Shown here: positions 54,411-62,249 of the stretch, piece by piece
Position numbering within the stretch: the first letter of the stretch is position 1
How the letters are laid out: the number at the start of each line of letters is the position of its first letter
Assembly: GCA_021325145.1 (NCBI GenBank)
Contig: JAJPHR010000064.1
Span: forward strand, 1-64,000
Origin: Verrucomicrobiota bacterium
GTDB lineage: Bacteria; Verrucomicrobiota; Verrucomicrobiia; Limisphaerales; Pedosphaeraceae
Length of the DNA: 64,000 nucleotides
Direction: 5' to 3'
Notes under the pieces: model-generated
Databases searched by the model: none
Told to the model about the DNA's origin: nothing
What the model saw: the letters and a program-made list of their open reading frames with translations, nothing else
Made by a program: the position numbers and the translations under genes

Positions 54411-55763
54411 TCATCCGAGTTTCCAAGGAGGACGGAAGGAACGGGTGAGCAACTGGCTGGCCTCGGCATCATCCGCGATTTGCTCCGTCTGCACGTCCCA
54501 TTTTAGTTTGCGTCCCACCAACATCGAGATCAGGCCGAGGTGACCGGGAATGGCCGAGTGATGCGCTGTTTCGACCGGGGTAATCGTCGGCTTCCGTGAT
54601 TTGATGCAATCGAGAAAATTTTGTTGGTGATTGGTTGACTCATAGAGTTTCACTTTGCGCAATTCCTCCGGCAAGGTCTTGAAGTCGCGCCAGTCCTCAT
54701 TGGAAGCCTCAAAGCCCCCGCGATCGACCCAGACCCAGCCGCTCGTCCCGATCCACTTGACGCCGCTCCGAATGTCCGGGTGGCCGCCGGCGATGATCAT
54801 CGTGATGTTCCGGGGATAGCGCAATTCGATGCGGTATTTTGTGCAGGTGTTCCAGACCGCATCCTTGGGTGGAAACTCGCCGTGACCCTCGATTTCGGAC
54901 GGGCCGGAGTTGTCGAAATCGCACCCCCAATGCGCGATATCGCAATGGTGTCCGATCCAGTCCATCAACTGGCCGCCGCCCGTATTATAGTTCCAGCGCC
55001 AGTTTCGATGCACCCGGCCCTGGATGTACGGCATCATTTTCGAGGGACCAATCCAGGTGTCGTAGTCCAACTCAGGCGGAGGATCACTGGGAGTCATGGA
55101 CCGGGCTTCGCCGCCGGAGTTTTTGTTGCCTTCCGGCAACCCAACTTCGACACGGGTCACCTCGCCAATCAGGCCGTTGCGCACGATCTCCGCGGCCTTG
55201 TGGAAATTCGGAAGCGAGCGCTGCCAGGAACCGGTTTGCCAGATACGGTGATTCTGCTGCACGGCTTTCACAATGGCCTGCTGCTCGGCAATGGTCCGGG
55301 CCAGCGGTTTCTCGCCATAAATGTCCTTCTTTTGCCCGGCAGCTTCGACCTCGACCAACTCATGCCAATGGTCCGGCACCGCCACCAGGACTGCATCAAT
55401 ATCCGTCCGGGCCATCAATTCGCGGTAGTCGTGATAGGGTTTGCAATCCTGATTCTGGTAATGCTTGTTGACGAGGTTGGTGAAAGCTTCCAGGTGGTGC
55501 TTGTCCACATCAGACGCCGCCACAACCCGGCAATCTTTTAGCGCGAGGAAAGCTTTGGTATCCAAAGTGCCCTGGTTTCCACAACCAACCACTCCCAAGG
55601 CGATGCGCCGGGAAGGCGGTGGCGCGTCTTGCAGCCCGAGGGCGCGGCCCGGGATTAGGGTGGGCAGAGCCAAAGCCCCAGCGGCAGCCGCAAGGAATCG
55701 GCGGCGGGGAATTTTGGAATCAAGAGCCGGACTTTTTGCGCGGTGCCGGCCGGGTGGGTTCAT
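54411..55763 (-). CDS. Gfo/Idh/MocA-family oxidoreductase with a Tat signal
   Basis: 450 aa from the ATG at 55763. Twin-arginine signal PRRRFLAAAAGALALP, so it is probably exported folded with its cofactor. NAD(P)-binding GVVGCGNQGTLDTKAFL, then ASDVDKHHLEAF, IDAVLVAVPDHWHELV and KKDIYGEKPLARTI (EKP motif), then the C-terminal domain with MDWIGHHCDIAHWG. Such exported dehydrogenases oxidise sugars, often to 3-keto forms, which would suit the cluster at 45031-50065 (inference). Confidence 0.9.
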   Translation of the reverse strand: MNPPGRHRAKSPALDSKIPRRRFLAAAAGALALPTLIPGRALGLQDAPPPSRRIALGVVGCGNQGTLDTKAFLALKDCRVVAASDVDKHHLEAFTNLVNKHYQNQDCKPYHDYRELMARTDIDAVLVAVPDHWHELVEVEAAGQKKDIYGEKPLARTIAEQQAIVKAVQQNHRIWQTGSWQRSLPNFHKAAEIVRNGLIGEVTRVEVGLPEGNKNSGGEARSMTPSDPPPELDYDTWIGPSKMMPYIQGRVHRNWRWNYNTGGGQLMDWIGHHCDIAHWGCDFDNSGPSEIEGHGEFPPKDAVWNTCTKYRIELRYPRNITMIIAGGHPDIRSGVKWIGTSGWVWVDRGGFEASNEDWRDFKTLPEELRKVKLYESTNHQQNFLDCIKSRKPTITPVETAHHSAIPGHLGLISMLVGRKLKWDVQTEQIADDAEASQLLTRSFRPPWKLG

Positions 55764-55906
55764 AATCAGACCCATTTTAATGGGCCCGCGCCGGAAGTCA
55801 ATTGGAGGCTGTTACAATCAGTACTAACAGGCTTGCCTGGGCACCATCGCCAGTTCCCTCTCCCTGTCGAACCTGCCACTAAACGGCTGAAGGTATCTGC
55901 TCGTGT

Positions 55907-56848
55907 TCAGAAAACGCCTATTCGGTAGAACCGTTGAACGTTGGTCGGAAAGGGATCGGTGACAATTAGGTTGGTCGAAGTGGTTTGAGGAGCAATGTTC
56001 GTCAGGGTCAGCCAATTGCCGGAACTTAACGAATCACGATACTGAACGGTATAAGGCTGTTCGGCTGACGCGGAGAAGCTGAACTGGATCTGGGCGCCAA
56101 CGGCCTTGATCCACTGAATTTGCGTCGTTGCCGGGACGGCATACTCGACAACCAAAACCGGCGTATTGACGGCGTCTTCCCGCGAACCGAATCGCCGCGC
56201 CGTGAAGGCCGTGTTTTCGGATTCGCTAATCAGCACCCATCCAAAATTGGCGGAGGGATTCAGCAGCCATTGTTGGACGTCGGCGACCAGTTGTGTGGTG
56301 GAGTTGAAGGTATAGCTGCCTAATCCGCTGATGAGCATGGAGGCGCTTAGCGTTTCGGAAAAATCATTCGAAATCGCGCCGCCGGGGACAGTCCAGGGCG
56401 TCGAGGGATGCATGCGATTGTTCCAAGTGGCTTCACCCGCATTGGCCGGACTGCCGGTATTGCTCGTGCCTGCGCCCTCCCCCCAACCCAGCAGGACCCG
56501 GCGAAGATCGAAAACCGAAGCCACTCCACCACCACCCGGCACGGTAACCACATTCATGGTGAGAGCCACCGATTGGATCACGGCGTTGGAAGGAATTTGG
56601 TTTGCCACGTCGAAACGGACCAGGGCCCGGCTGGAAAAGCCGCTGCCGTTCACCCCGGAGACAAGGCTCGAACTCGCGCCCAGGTCATTGTCCGGGAAGT
56701 TCGCAAAAAGGCTGGTGTCAGCGTTCGGATAAAGCGTTACGGAGCCGGCAAAGGCCCGGCAGGCCAATATCATGCCGGCAAGCCCGGCCAAAGCCGGCCG
56801 GCGCGGCTGTCTGATTTGCCTGATCCGGCTTCCGGTTTGTGCTTGCAT
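55907..56848 (-). CDS. Secreted DNRLRE domain protein
   Basis: 313 aa from the ATG at 56848; the frame also has a GTG one codon earlier. The signal peptide ends near ACRAFAG. A DNRLRE beta-domain follows: VTLYPNADTSLFANFPDNDLGASSSLVSGVNGSGFSSRALVRFDV, then LTMNVV and EATWNNR, VADVQQWLLNPSANFGWVLIS. The C-terminal module YTVQYRDSLSSGNWLTLTNIAP is the verrucomicrobial exported-protein type. Its start codon is 29 bp from that of a divergent gene with a related fold. Confidence 0.8.
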   Translation of the reverse strand: MQAQTGSRIRQIRQPRRPALAGLAGMILACRAFAGSVTLYPNADTSLFANFPDNDLGASSSLVSGVNGSGFSSRALVRFDVANQIPSNAVIQSVALTMNVVTVPGGGGVASVFDLRRVLLGWGEGAGTSNTGSPANAGEATWNNRMHPSTPWTVPGGAISNDFSETLSASMLISGLGSYTFNSTTQLVADVQQWLLNPSANFGWVLISESENTAFTARRFGSREDAVNTPVLVVEYAVPATTQIQWIKAVGAQIQFSFSASAEQPYTVQYRDSLSSGNWLTLTNIAPQTTSTNLIVTDPFPTNVQRFYRIGVF

Positions 56849-56852
56849 CACT

Positions 56853-56876
56853 CGATATATTTTGGAGAATATATCG
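56853..56876. promoter_or_regulatory. Inverted repeat in a 29-bp divergent start region
   Basis: CGATATAT-8 nt-ATATATCG fills almost the whole space between the two divergent start codons (56848 and 56878). The spacer holds GGAG, a ribosome site 10 nt before the plus-strand ATG. It is too short for two full promoters. Confidence 0.6.
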
Positions 56877-56877
56877 T

Positions 56878-57654
56878 ATGCTTACAAGCTCGAAGTGGCT
56901 GCCGGTCGGCCTCGCCATGGTGGTTGCACCCTCTTTCTACGCCACTTCCGCGCGAGCGGCGGTGTTCAGCGCGAGCCCCGTTTCGGATGCCTTTGTCACC
57001 ACCGGGCCAAGCGGCAATCTCAGCGGCAACAATTATGGTGGCGCCGGCGCTCTGGGGGTATCGGCGCCCGGTCTGGCCAAAGGCGCCTTCGACAGCGTGT
57101 TGCAGTTTGACGTGTCCGGCGCAATCAGTGCGTTTAACAGCCAATACGGAGCCGGCCAATGGACAATCCAGTCCGTCAGCCTGCAACTGACCGCAACGCC
57201 ACCCAATAACGGGATTTTCAATGCCACAAGCCCGGGACAATTTCAGATTAACTGGATGCAGAATAATTCCTGGACTGAAGGCACGGGCACGCCAAACGCT
57301 CCGACTGCCACCGGAATAACCTACGCCACCTTGCAGAGCACTTTTATCGGGTCGAACGACGAGAACCTGGGTGTTTTCTCCTTCGGCGGGGCTACTAACG
57401 GCGCGGCCAGCTATAATCTGAACCTCACTCCCGGCTTCACCACGGAACTACTGTCGGGCGGCGGCATCAGCCTGGAAATGTTTGCGGCTGATACCAACAT
57501 TAGCTACTTGTTCGACTCCCGGAATTTCGGCTCGGCGGGAAGCCGGCCGGTCTTGAGCATTGATGCAGTTCCGGAACCAGGGACATCGCTTTGGATCCTG
57601 GGAATCGCGTGTTGCGCGGGCTGGCGCCGGTTCGCCCGCCGGAGGAACGCATGA
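56878..57654 (+). CDS. PEP-CTERM exported protein with a DNRLRE-like domain
   Basis: 258 aa from the ATG at 56878, with GGAG 10 nt upstream. The signal peptide ends ATSARAA. The body is a DNRLRE-like beta-domain (DAFVTTGPSGNLSGNNYGGAGALGVS; LQFDVSGAI; YLFDSRNFGSAGSRPVLSI). The C-terminus is VPEPGTSLWILGIACCAGWRRFARRRNA: PEP motif, hydrophobic stretch and Arg cluster, the sorting tag handled by exosortase. No exosortase gene is in the window. The stop overlaps the next start (ATGA). Confidence 0.85.
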   Translation: MLTSSKWLPVGLAMVVAPSFYATSARAAVFSASPVSDAFVTTGPSGNLSGNNYGGAGALGVSAPGLAKGAFDSVLQFDVSGAISAFNSQYGAGQWTIQSVSLQLTATPPNNGIFNATSPGQFQINWMQNNSWTEGTGTPNAPTATGITYATLQSTFIGSNDENLGVFSFGGATNGAASYNLNLTPGFTTELLSGGGISLEMFAADTNISYLFDSRNFGSAGSRPVLSIDAVPEPGTSLWILGIACCAGWRRFARRRNA

Positions 57655-58349
57655 AGCGGAGGCATCACCCCGGCTTCACCCTGGTTGAGCTGCTTGTTGT
57701 TATTGCCGTCATTGCCATCCTGGCGAGCCTGCTTCTGCCTGCCTTGGGCCGGGCGAAGGAGAGATCGAAAACCGCGCAGTGCCTGGGCAACCTTCGTCAG
57801 TGGAATCTCGCGCTGACCCTGTACCTGCACGATAACAATGACGCCATCCCCCGGCGCGGCCAGGGAGTGCAACCTCTCGCGGAAATCGATCGCCCGGAAG
57901 ACTGGTTCAATTGCCTGCCGCCGCTTATCGGGTTGCAAACTTACCAAACGCTGGTGACCAACAACGCGGTCCCGAAACCTCGCGACGCGACCGTTTATGT
58001 CTGCCCAACGGCCAGGGCCGCTACGAATCAGTATTTTCTCGCCTACGCGATGAACTTCTACCTGTCGCCAACCCTCCGGCCAGAGTCGCACCGGTTGCCG
58101 GACATCCCGCACCCGTCGGCGCTGGCGTTTATGGCGGACGGTGGCTGTGCCTATTCATCAACCGTCCCTTCATCCCAGGCTTACTCGGTGCAGGCACGGC
58201 ACGTTCAACAGGCGAACGTGACTTTTCTGGATGGGCACGCACAATCCTTTGCCGGCGATTATCTCGGTTGCGGCGTGGGCGCGAAAGAGCAGGCTGATGT
58301 CCGCTGGCAAACCGGGTCGGACGGAATCAATCACGCGCCCATTCCGTGA
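57651..58349 (+). CDS. Prepilin-type protein with DGH (H-X9-DG-like) motif
   Basis: 232 aa from the ATG at 57651. Type IV prepilin/pseudopilin N-terminus: basic leader MKRRHHPG, then FTLVELLVVIAVIAILASLLLPAL, cleavage before Phe9. The rest is soluble; the late QQANVTFLDGHAQSFAGDY is the DGH element seen in the large verrucomicrobial/planctomycete prepilin-like families. It is coupled by ATGA to the PEP-CTERM gene, so the two are probably made together at the cell surface. Confidence 0.88.
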   Translation: MKRRHHPGFTLVELLVVIAVIAILASLLLPALGRAKERSKTAQCLGNLRQWNLALTLYLHDNNDAIPRRGQGVQPLAEIDRPEDWFNCLPPLIGLQTYQTLVTNNAVPKPRDATVYVCPTARAATNQYFLAYAMNFYLSPTLRPESHRLPDIPHPSALAFMADGGCAYSSTVPSSQAYSVQARHVQQANVTFLDGHAQSFAGDYLGCGVGAKEQADVRWQTGSDGINHAPIP

Positions 58350-58363
58350 GCGGTCAGAAAAAG

Positions 58364-58732
58364 TCAGCGATGCAGGAACTTCCGAAGCCTTTTCCAAACT
58401 GGTTGCGTCGCTTTAAGGCATTGCGCGTCCATTTGGTGATATAGCGCCAGGGCTGCGGATCCCGTTTCCGTCAGCGTTGCCCCGCCGCCACCTTTGCTGC
58501 CACCGCGCACGGCGATAACCAAGGGTTTCCTAAAGCACGCGTTCATCGTGCGAATCAGCGTCCAAGCCCGCATGTAGGACACCCCCATCTGCTTCGCCGC
58601 TTCTGAAATTGAGCCGGTCTGCCGCAGCAATTCAAGCAACTCCACTTTGCCCGGTCCCAAGGCGATCTCGTTGCCCACTCGCACTCGAAGCCGCGGCTGT
58701 ATGGCCAGGGCGCGGCCTGGTTTGGTTTTCAT
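58364..58732 (-). CDS. ModE N-terminal-type winged-helix regulator
   Basis: 122 aa from the ATG at 58732 (MKTKPGRALAIQPRLRVRV). The LysR/ModE winged helix is clear: GPGKVELLELLRQTGSISEAAKQMGVSYMRAWTLIRTMN, then RGGSKGGGGATLTETGSAAL (wing). The molybdate-binding TOBE domains of full ModE are absent. No mod transporter is adjacent; the neighbour is an export system. Confidence 0.83.
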   Translation of the reverse strand: MKTKPGRALAIQPRLRVRVGNEIALGPGKVELLELLRQTGSISEAAKQMGVSYMRAWTLIRTMNACFRKPLVIAVRGGSKGGGGATLTETGSAALALYHQMDAQCLKATQPVWKRLRKFLHR

Positions 58733-58940
58733 ATCACGGCTGATCGTAGGCGAACGTTGCCGCAAGGACAAATTTCAAATCAGACACGTTTTTGACGATC
58801 AGTAAATTGAAGCGGCATGAATGCGCGCCTTGGGATCGACCATCAGGCTGCGGCCTGTGGCCCAGGTGATTTCCCGGAGGATTCAGCTTGTCACCCTCCA
58901 CGCCAATGGCGGAGAGCCTGCCGTAACCCCGGGAAAGGGA

Positions 58941-60068
58941 TCAGCTCAAAATCTCGCCCACAGGCTGCCGGAGGCCGGCGGCGACGGGCAGCGAACTGAG
59001 GAACGCGCCGAAGTTAACCCAGAGAAAAACCATGGCGGCGGGTCCATTTGGATCCTGGGAAGGCACCGTCGGAAGGCTGAAACTTTCAAGGATTTTCGGT
59101 TGCAAGACAGAAATGAGCAGGAGCGCGACCACGGTGGCGGCGTTGGCCAGAGCGGCATTTTCCAACCAGTGGCGGAAGTAAAGCAGCCGCGTAGGTGCGC
59201 CAAAACTGCGGAGCAACGCGCCGACAAACAGGTTCTGGCGAAACTCGAGGATGGCAATGGCGCCATAAACCAGCGCAACCGCCGCGCCGAGGATTCCCGC
59301 CAGCACGGCGCGCCATTGTTGATGGCGACGGCGCAATTCCTCGAGTTCGCGCATTAAAGGCAGGGCGCTTTGGATTTGTGGTGTCCGCTGGTTAAAAGAG
59401 GACAGCGCGTTTACCGCAGCGATGATCTGGTCCATGGGCGGCGCGGTGGGTCCGCGCTGGAATACCGTGGTTTCCAGCCAGCCCGATTGCTCCTCATCCG
59501 GCAGCCAGCCCTGGGGCACGAGTAGAAAGTCATCGGCGGAGAGCGCGCGCAGCCAATTTGGAGGGCGGGCGACGGAAGCCAAAATGACCCGATGGTTGAT
59601 GCGCACATGAAGTTGGGTATGGGGCGGCAACTCGTCGCTGGCGCAAATGGCTTCGGTTTGGGTGGACAACATTTCGGCCAGCCAGGGCAGCGCTTCCGCA
59701 GGATAGGTGAAGACGGGCAAATTATTCCCGCTCCATTCGGTTTGGCCGCGAGTGAACAATTGGCGCAGTCGCAACTTGCGTCCCATCTCGCCCAGCGATG
59801 CCAGTTCGTCCGCTTCGCGGCCATGCCGAAAAAAACGCGGCGAATCGGGCGTCACCGCCTGGCGAACCAGCAGCGTATCGAGCCCGAAGCGTTCCAGGCG
59901 CTGCTGCAGGCTGCGTTCGACCAGTTGAAACGCCGTGAGAATGACGGTAGCGACCATCACGAGCAGCGCGGTGATCCACAGCCGGGCCAGCGGACTGCCG
60001 GGCTGTTCACACCAACGCTTCCAGGTGTCTTTCCAAAGGTAGGAAACGATTAAAATCGAGGATTTCAT
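58941..60068 (-). CDS. MacB/FtsX-type ABC transporter permease
   Basis: 375 aa from the ATG at 60068 (a TTG at 60074 is possible). One N-terminal transmembrane helix (about 28-50), a periplasmic domain of about 200 residues, then three helices (about 255-280, 298-322, 342-364): the FtsX/MacB topology. Its first 62 bases overlap the ATPase gene. It probably works with the adapter and TolC-like genes upstream to export a lipoprotein, peptide or drug. Confidence 0.82.
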   Translation of the reverse strand: MKSSILIVSYLWKDTWKRWCEQPGSPLARLWITALLVMVATVILTAFQLVERSLQQRLERFGLDTLLVRQAVTPDSPRFFRHGREADELASLGEMGRKLRLRQLFTRGQTEWSGNNLPVFTYPAEALPWLAEMLSTQTEAICASDELPPHTQLHVRINHRVILASVARPPNWLRALSADDFLLVPQGWLPDEEQSGWLETTVFQRGPTAPPMDQIIAAVNALSSFNQRTPQIQSALPLMRELEELRRRHQQWRAVLAGILGAAVALVYGAIAILEFRQNLFVGALLRSFGAPTRLLYFRHWLENAALANAATVVALLLISVLQPKILESFSLPTVPSQDPNGPAAMVFLWVNFGAFLSSLPVAAGLRQPVGEILS

Positions 60069-60693
60069 CGGCAATCGGTTCGAGGCGCGCGTCGTGGGAG
60101 CTGATCACGCAAATGCGGGGCGCAGGCAGTGGCGGCTCCGTTTCAGGAGGCGGTGTGGCGAAGGCTTGCAGTGCGCGGACAATGACGCGGGTGTTCAGAT
60201 CGTCCAGGCCGGACGTGGGTTCGTCGAGCAACAACACGAGCGGTTCGCGCACCAGGGCCCGGGCGATGGCGGCGCGTTGCTGCTGGCCACCGGAAAGCGA
60301 TTCCGGCAAACGCTCGGCGCAGGCATCAAGTCCGAGCACACGAAGCCAATGGGCGGAGTTTGCGGCGATGCGTGTGGACGGCAGCTCGGCGAGACTCGCG
60401 GCAAGCTCCAGGTTCCGCATTACTGTGGCCCGCGGCAACAGGTTCAATTGCTGGAAAACGAAAGCGAGCGCGCAACGTTGGAAATGTGTGTCCACCGGCG
60501 CCAGGCCAAGTGGTGTCAGGACGCTGCCCTGTTGCGGCTCGAGAAAACCGGCGAGCAATCGCAGCAAGGTGGACTTGCCGCAGCCGGACGCTCCTTTGAC
60601 CAGGGTGATGCCGGGCCGGAACGTGTGCTGAAACTTTTCAATTACCCAAGGACGCTCAGGACGATACCGAAAGGAAACTTTTTGACATTGCAT
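60007..60693 (-). CDS. ABC transporter ATP-binding protein (MacB/LolD type)
   Basis: 228 aa. Walker A GASGCGKST (34-42), Q-loop FVFQQLNLLPRATVMRNLELA, signature LSGGQQQRAAIARAL (near 138), Walker B LVLLLDEPTSGLD (near 157) and H-loop ICVISSHD (near 203) are all intact. It powers the overlapping permease. It is separated from the adapter gene upstream by a large hairpin repeat (60712-60842). Confidence 0.93.
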   Translation of the reverse strand: MQCQKVSFRYRPERPWVIEKFQHTFRPGITLVKGASGCGKSTLLRLLAGFLEPQQGSVLTPLGLAPVDTHFQRCALAFVFQQLNLLPRATVMRNLELAASLAELPSTRIAANSAHWLRVLGLDACAERLPESLSGGQQQRAAIARALVREPLVLLLDEPTSGLDDLNTRVIVRALQAFATPPPETEPPLPAPRICVISSHDARLEPIADEILDFNRFLPLERHLEALV

Positions 60694-60711
60694 GCGGAAA
60701 CAGGAGTTAAC

Positions 60712-60842
60712 AGAGCGCAGAGCTCCGGCTCTGCGTGCAGAAAAGCAGCGTCACCGAGCAGAGCTGGAGTTCTGCGCTCATCCTGGCGGGACGGGCAGTC
60801 CTCTGCTTGCCGTCGGCGCGCACGGAGTGGCGCGCCCTGCCA
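60712..60842. repeat. Full-length GC-rich hairpin repeat element
   Basis: It contains CGCAGAGC-TCCG-GCTCTGCG (60716-60735), a second GCAGA/TCTGC hairpin (60757-60776), the GGACGGGCAGTCCTC block, and GGCGCGC-8 nt-GCGCGCC (60815-60836). The last two parts recur in the copies at 14443-14510, 44964-45011 and 62108-62190. It fills the gap between the ABC ATPase and adapter genes. Confidence 0.8.
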
Positions 60843-60851
60843 GGACAAGCT

Positions 60852-62249
60852 CTATGGCAGATGCGCGCGCGCGGTTTCATGGCCGGAAGTGTTCGGTTTG
60901 AGTTGATGGACCGGGGGCAGAATAGCGAGTTCGGTCTGGCCTTCGAGCAGGAGTTGCGCGCCCGGCAGAATCTTTGAGAGACCTTCATTCCAGTTGCGAT
61001 TCTGAAAAGCAACAGGTTCACGGAGCACCAGAGCCAGCTTGGGAACCACACAAGCGGGTTGCGCCAGACCGATCCAAAGATCGCACGCGAGGTCGGTTCC
61101 AACGAGATGGCTGGCAGCGGCGGTTTCTTCCGGCGGGAATTGGAAATAATAGCAGATGGCCTCGCGCATGACGGAATGCTCCAATTTCTTCTGGGTGAAG
61201 GCAGCTTCAAGGTGCGTCCCATCAGGCATGGTGATGGTGGCAGTGAGCCGGTCTGGCGGCAGGGCGGCCCAAGCGACTTCTTCCAGGGGAACTCGGAGCA
61301 GGATCGAACCCAGGTCGCGGACAACCGCCAATTCCTGGCCTGCGCTGACAGGATAGTCAGTAACACCCTGGGCAAGTTGAAGGCTGAGGATGAGCTGGCC
61401 GGAGAACGGGAGTTTGAATTGAGCCTGGGCCTGGCGGTGGTCGAAATCCAACTGGCGACGTTCGAGCTCCATGCGTGCGCCCTGAAGATCGACTCCCAGG
61501 ACGGCGGCGTTGGTGGCGGAGAGCCAGCCGAGATTTTGCTCGAGCAAGGCGAGTTCCTCGCGGGCCTGATCGAGGGTTCCGTGCTTGAGCAGGCCTTCTT
61601 TGCTGATGCCGGCGGCATTCAGGGCCACGTGCGCGAGGTCGCGATTGGTCGCCAACAATTCCAGCAGCACAACCTGGCGCTTCAGGTCCGAGATGTCCCG
61701 GTTCAATTTGATTTTTTCTTTGGGCAGGTCGATCTCCATGAACAGCCGCTCGCGCTCTTCAATTCGTTTTCGGACTTCGGCCAGTTCGTCGGCCTCCAGT
61801 CGCAGCGCCTTCGGCTCGAACTCCGCCCAAATGAAACCCGCCGGAAGGTTTGTTTCGGGCTGGTCGGTATAGAGCCGCAATTGCCCTGAGATTGGGGCAT
61901 GGATGGTGAGGCTGGTTTTGGGAAGCACCTGGCAAGGCAACGTGGCCAGGCGCATTTTCTCCACGACGGGATACGCGTCCCAGGACCAGGCGGCCGGCGT
62001 GGCGGCGTTTGGAGGCGAGGGTTTTTGGGAGCAACCGGCGAGGAGTGTGAGCGCGAGGCAGAGTGTGAGAGCGCAGGCTCTGTACAGATCGCGTCCGAAT
62101 ACTGGCCCGATGGCAGGGCGGGCGCTCCCCTGCCTGCCGCTCGTACGCACACGCAACTCGGCGCGCACGGAATGTCGCGCCCTGCCCGGAAGAGCAGCGT
62201 CGGGACGTGCCCGTTCGTAAATTTGAAGTGATGGCTGGCCGGCGTTCAT
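60852..62249 (-). CDS. Lipoprotein adapter (HlyD/MacA-like) with a repeat-derived N-terminal extension
   Basis: 465 aa. The ATG at 62249 overlaps the stop of the TolC-like gene (ATGA). Residues about 20-47 are encoded by the hairpin repeat at 62108-62190 (GRARHSVRAELRVR), placed before the real signal peptide (ACALTLCLALTLLAGC, lipobox near 74). No ATG, GTG or TTG lies between repeat and signal, so the extension seems to be translated. The adapter part has lipoyl-like (LTIHAPISGQLRL), long coiled-coil (about 145-285) and beta-barrel pieces. It links the inner-membrane ABC pump to the outer-membrane channel. Confidence 0.82.
   Translation of the reverse strand: MNAGQPSLQIYERARPDAALPGRARHSVRAELRVRTSGRQGSARPAIGPVFGRDLYRACALTLCLALTLLAGCSQKPSPPNAATPAAWSWDAYPVVEKMRLATLPCQVLPKTSLTIHAPISGQLRLYTDQPETNLPAGFIWAEFEPKALRLEADELAEVRKRIEERERLFMEIDLPKEKIKLNRDISDLKRQVVLLELLATNRDLAHVALNAAGISKEGLLKHGTLDQAREELALLEQNLGWLSATNAAVLGVDLQGARMELERRQLDFDHRQAQAQFKLPFSGQLILSLQLAQGVTDYPVSAGQELAVVRDLGSILLRVPLEEVAWAALPPDRLTATITMPDGTHLEAAFTQKKLEHSVMREAICYYFQFPPEETAAASHLVGTDLACDLWIGLAQPACVVPKLALVLREPVAFQNRNWNEGLSKILPGAQLLLEGQTELAILPPVHQLKPNTSGHETARAHLP
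62108..62190. repeat. GC-rich hairpin repeat within the adapter gene start
   Basis: GGCGCGC (62160-62166) and CGCGCC (62176-62181) with spacer ACGGAATGT, preceded by a GGGCGCTCCCC/TGCC block, match the repeat at 60775-60842 with several changes. It is in frame with the adapter gene. Confidence 0.72.

Noticed and set aside
54325-54543. 72-aa ORF after the small lipoprotein
   Set aside because: Overlaps the opposite-strand oxidoreductase and lacks any feature beyond the ATGA start.
58821-59357. 178-aa plus-strand ORF
   Set aside because: Mostly antisense to the ABC permease; the first part falls in a gap without coding signal.
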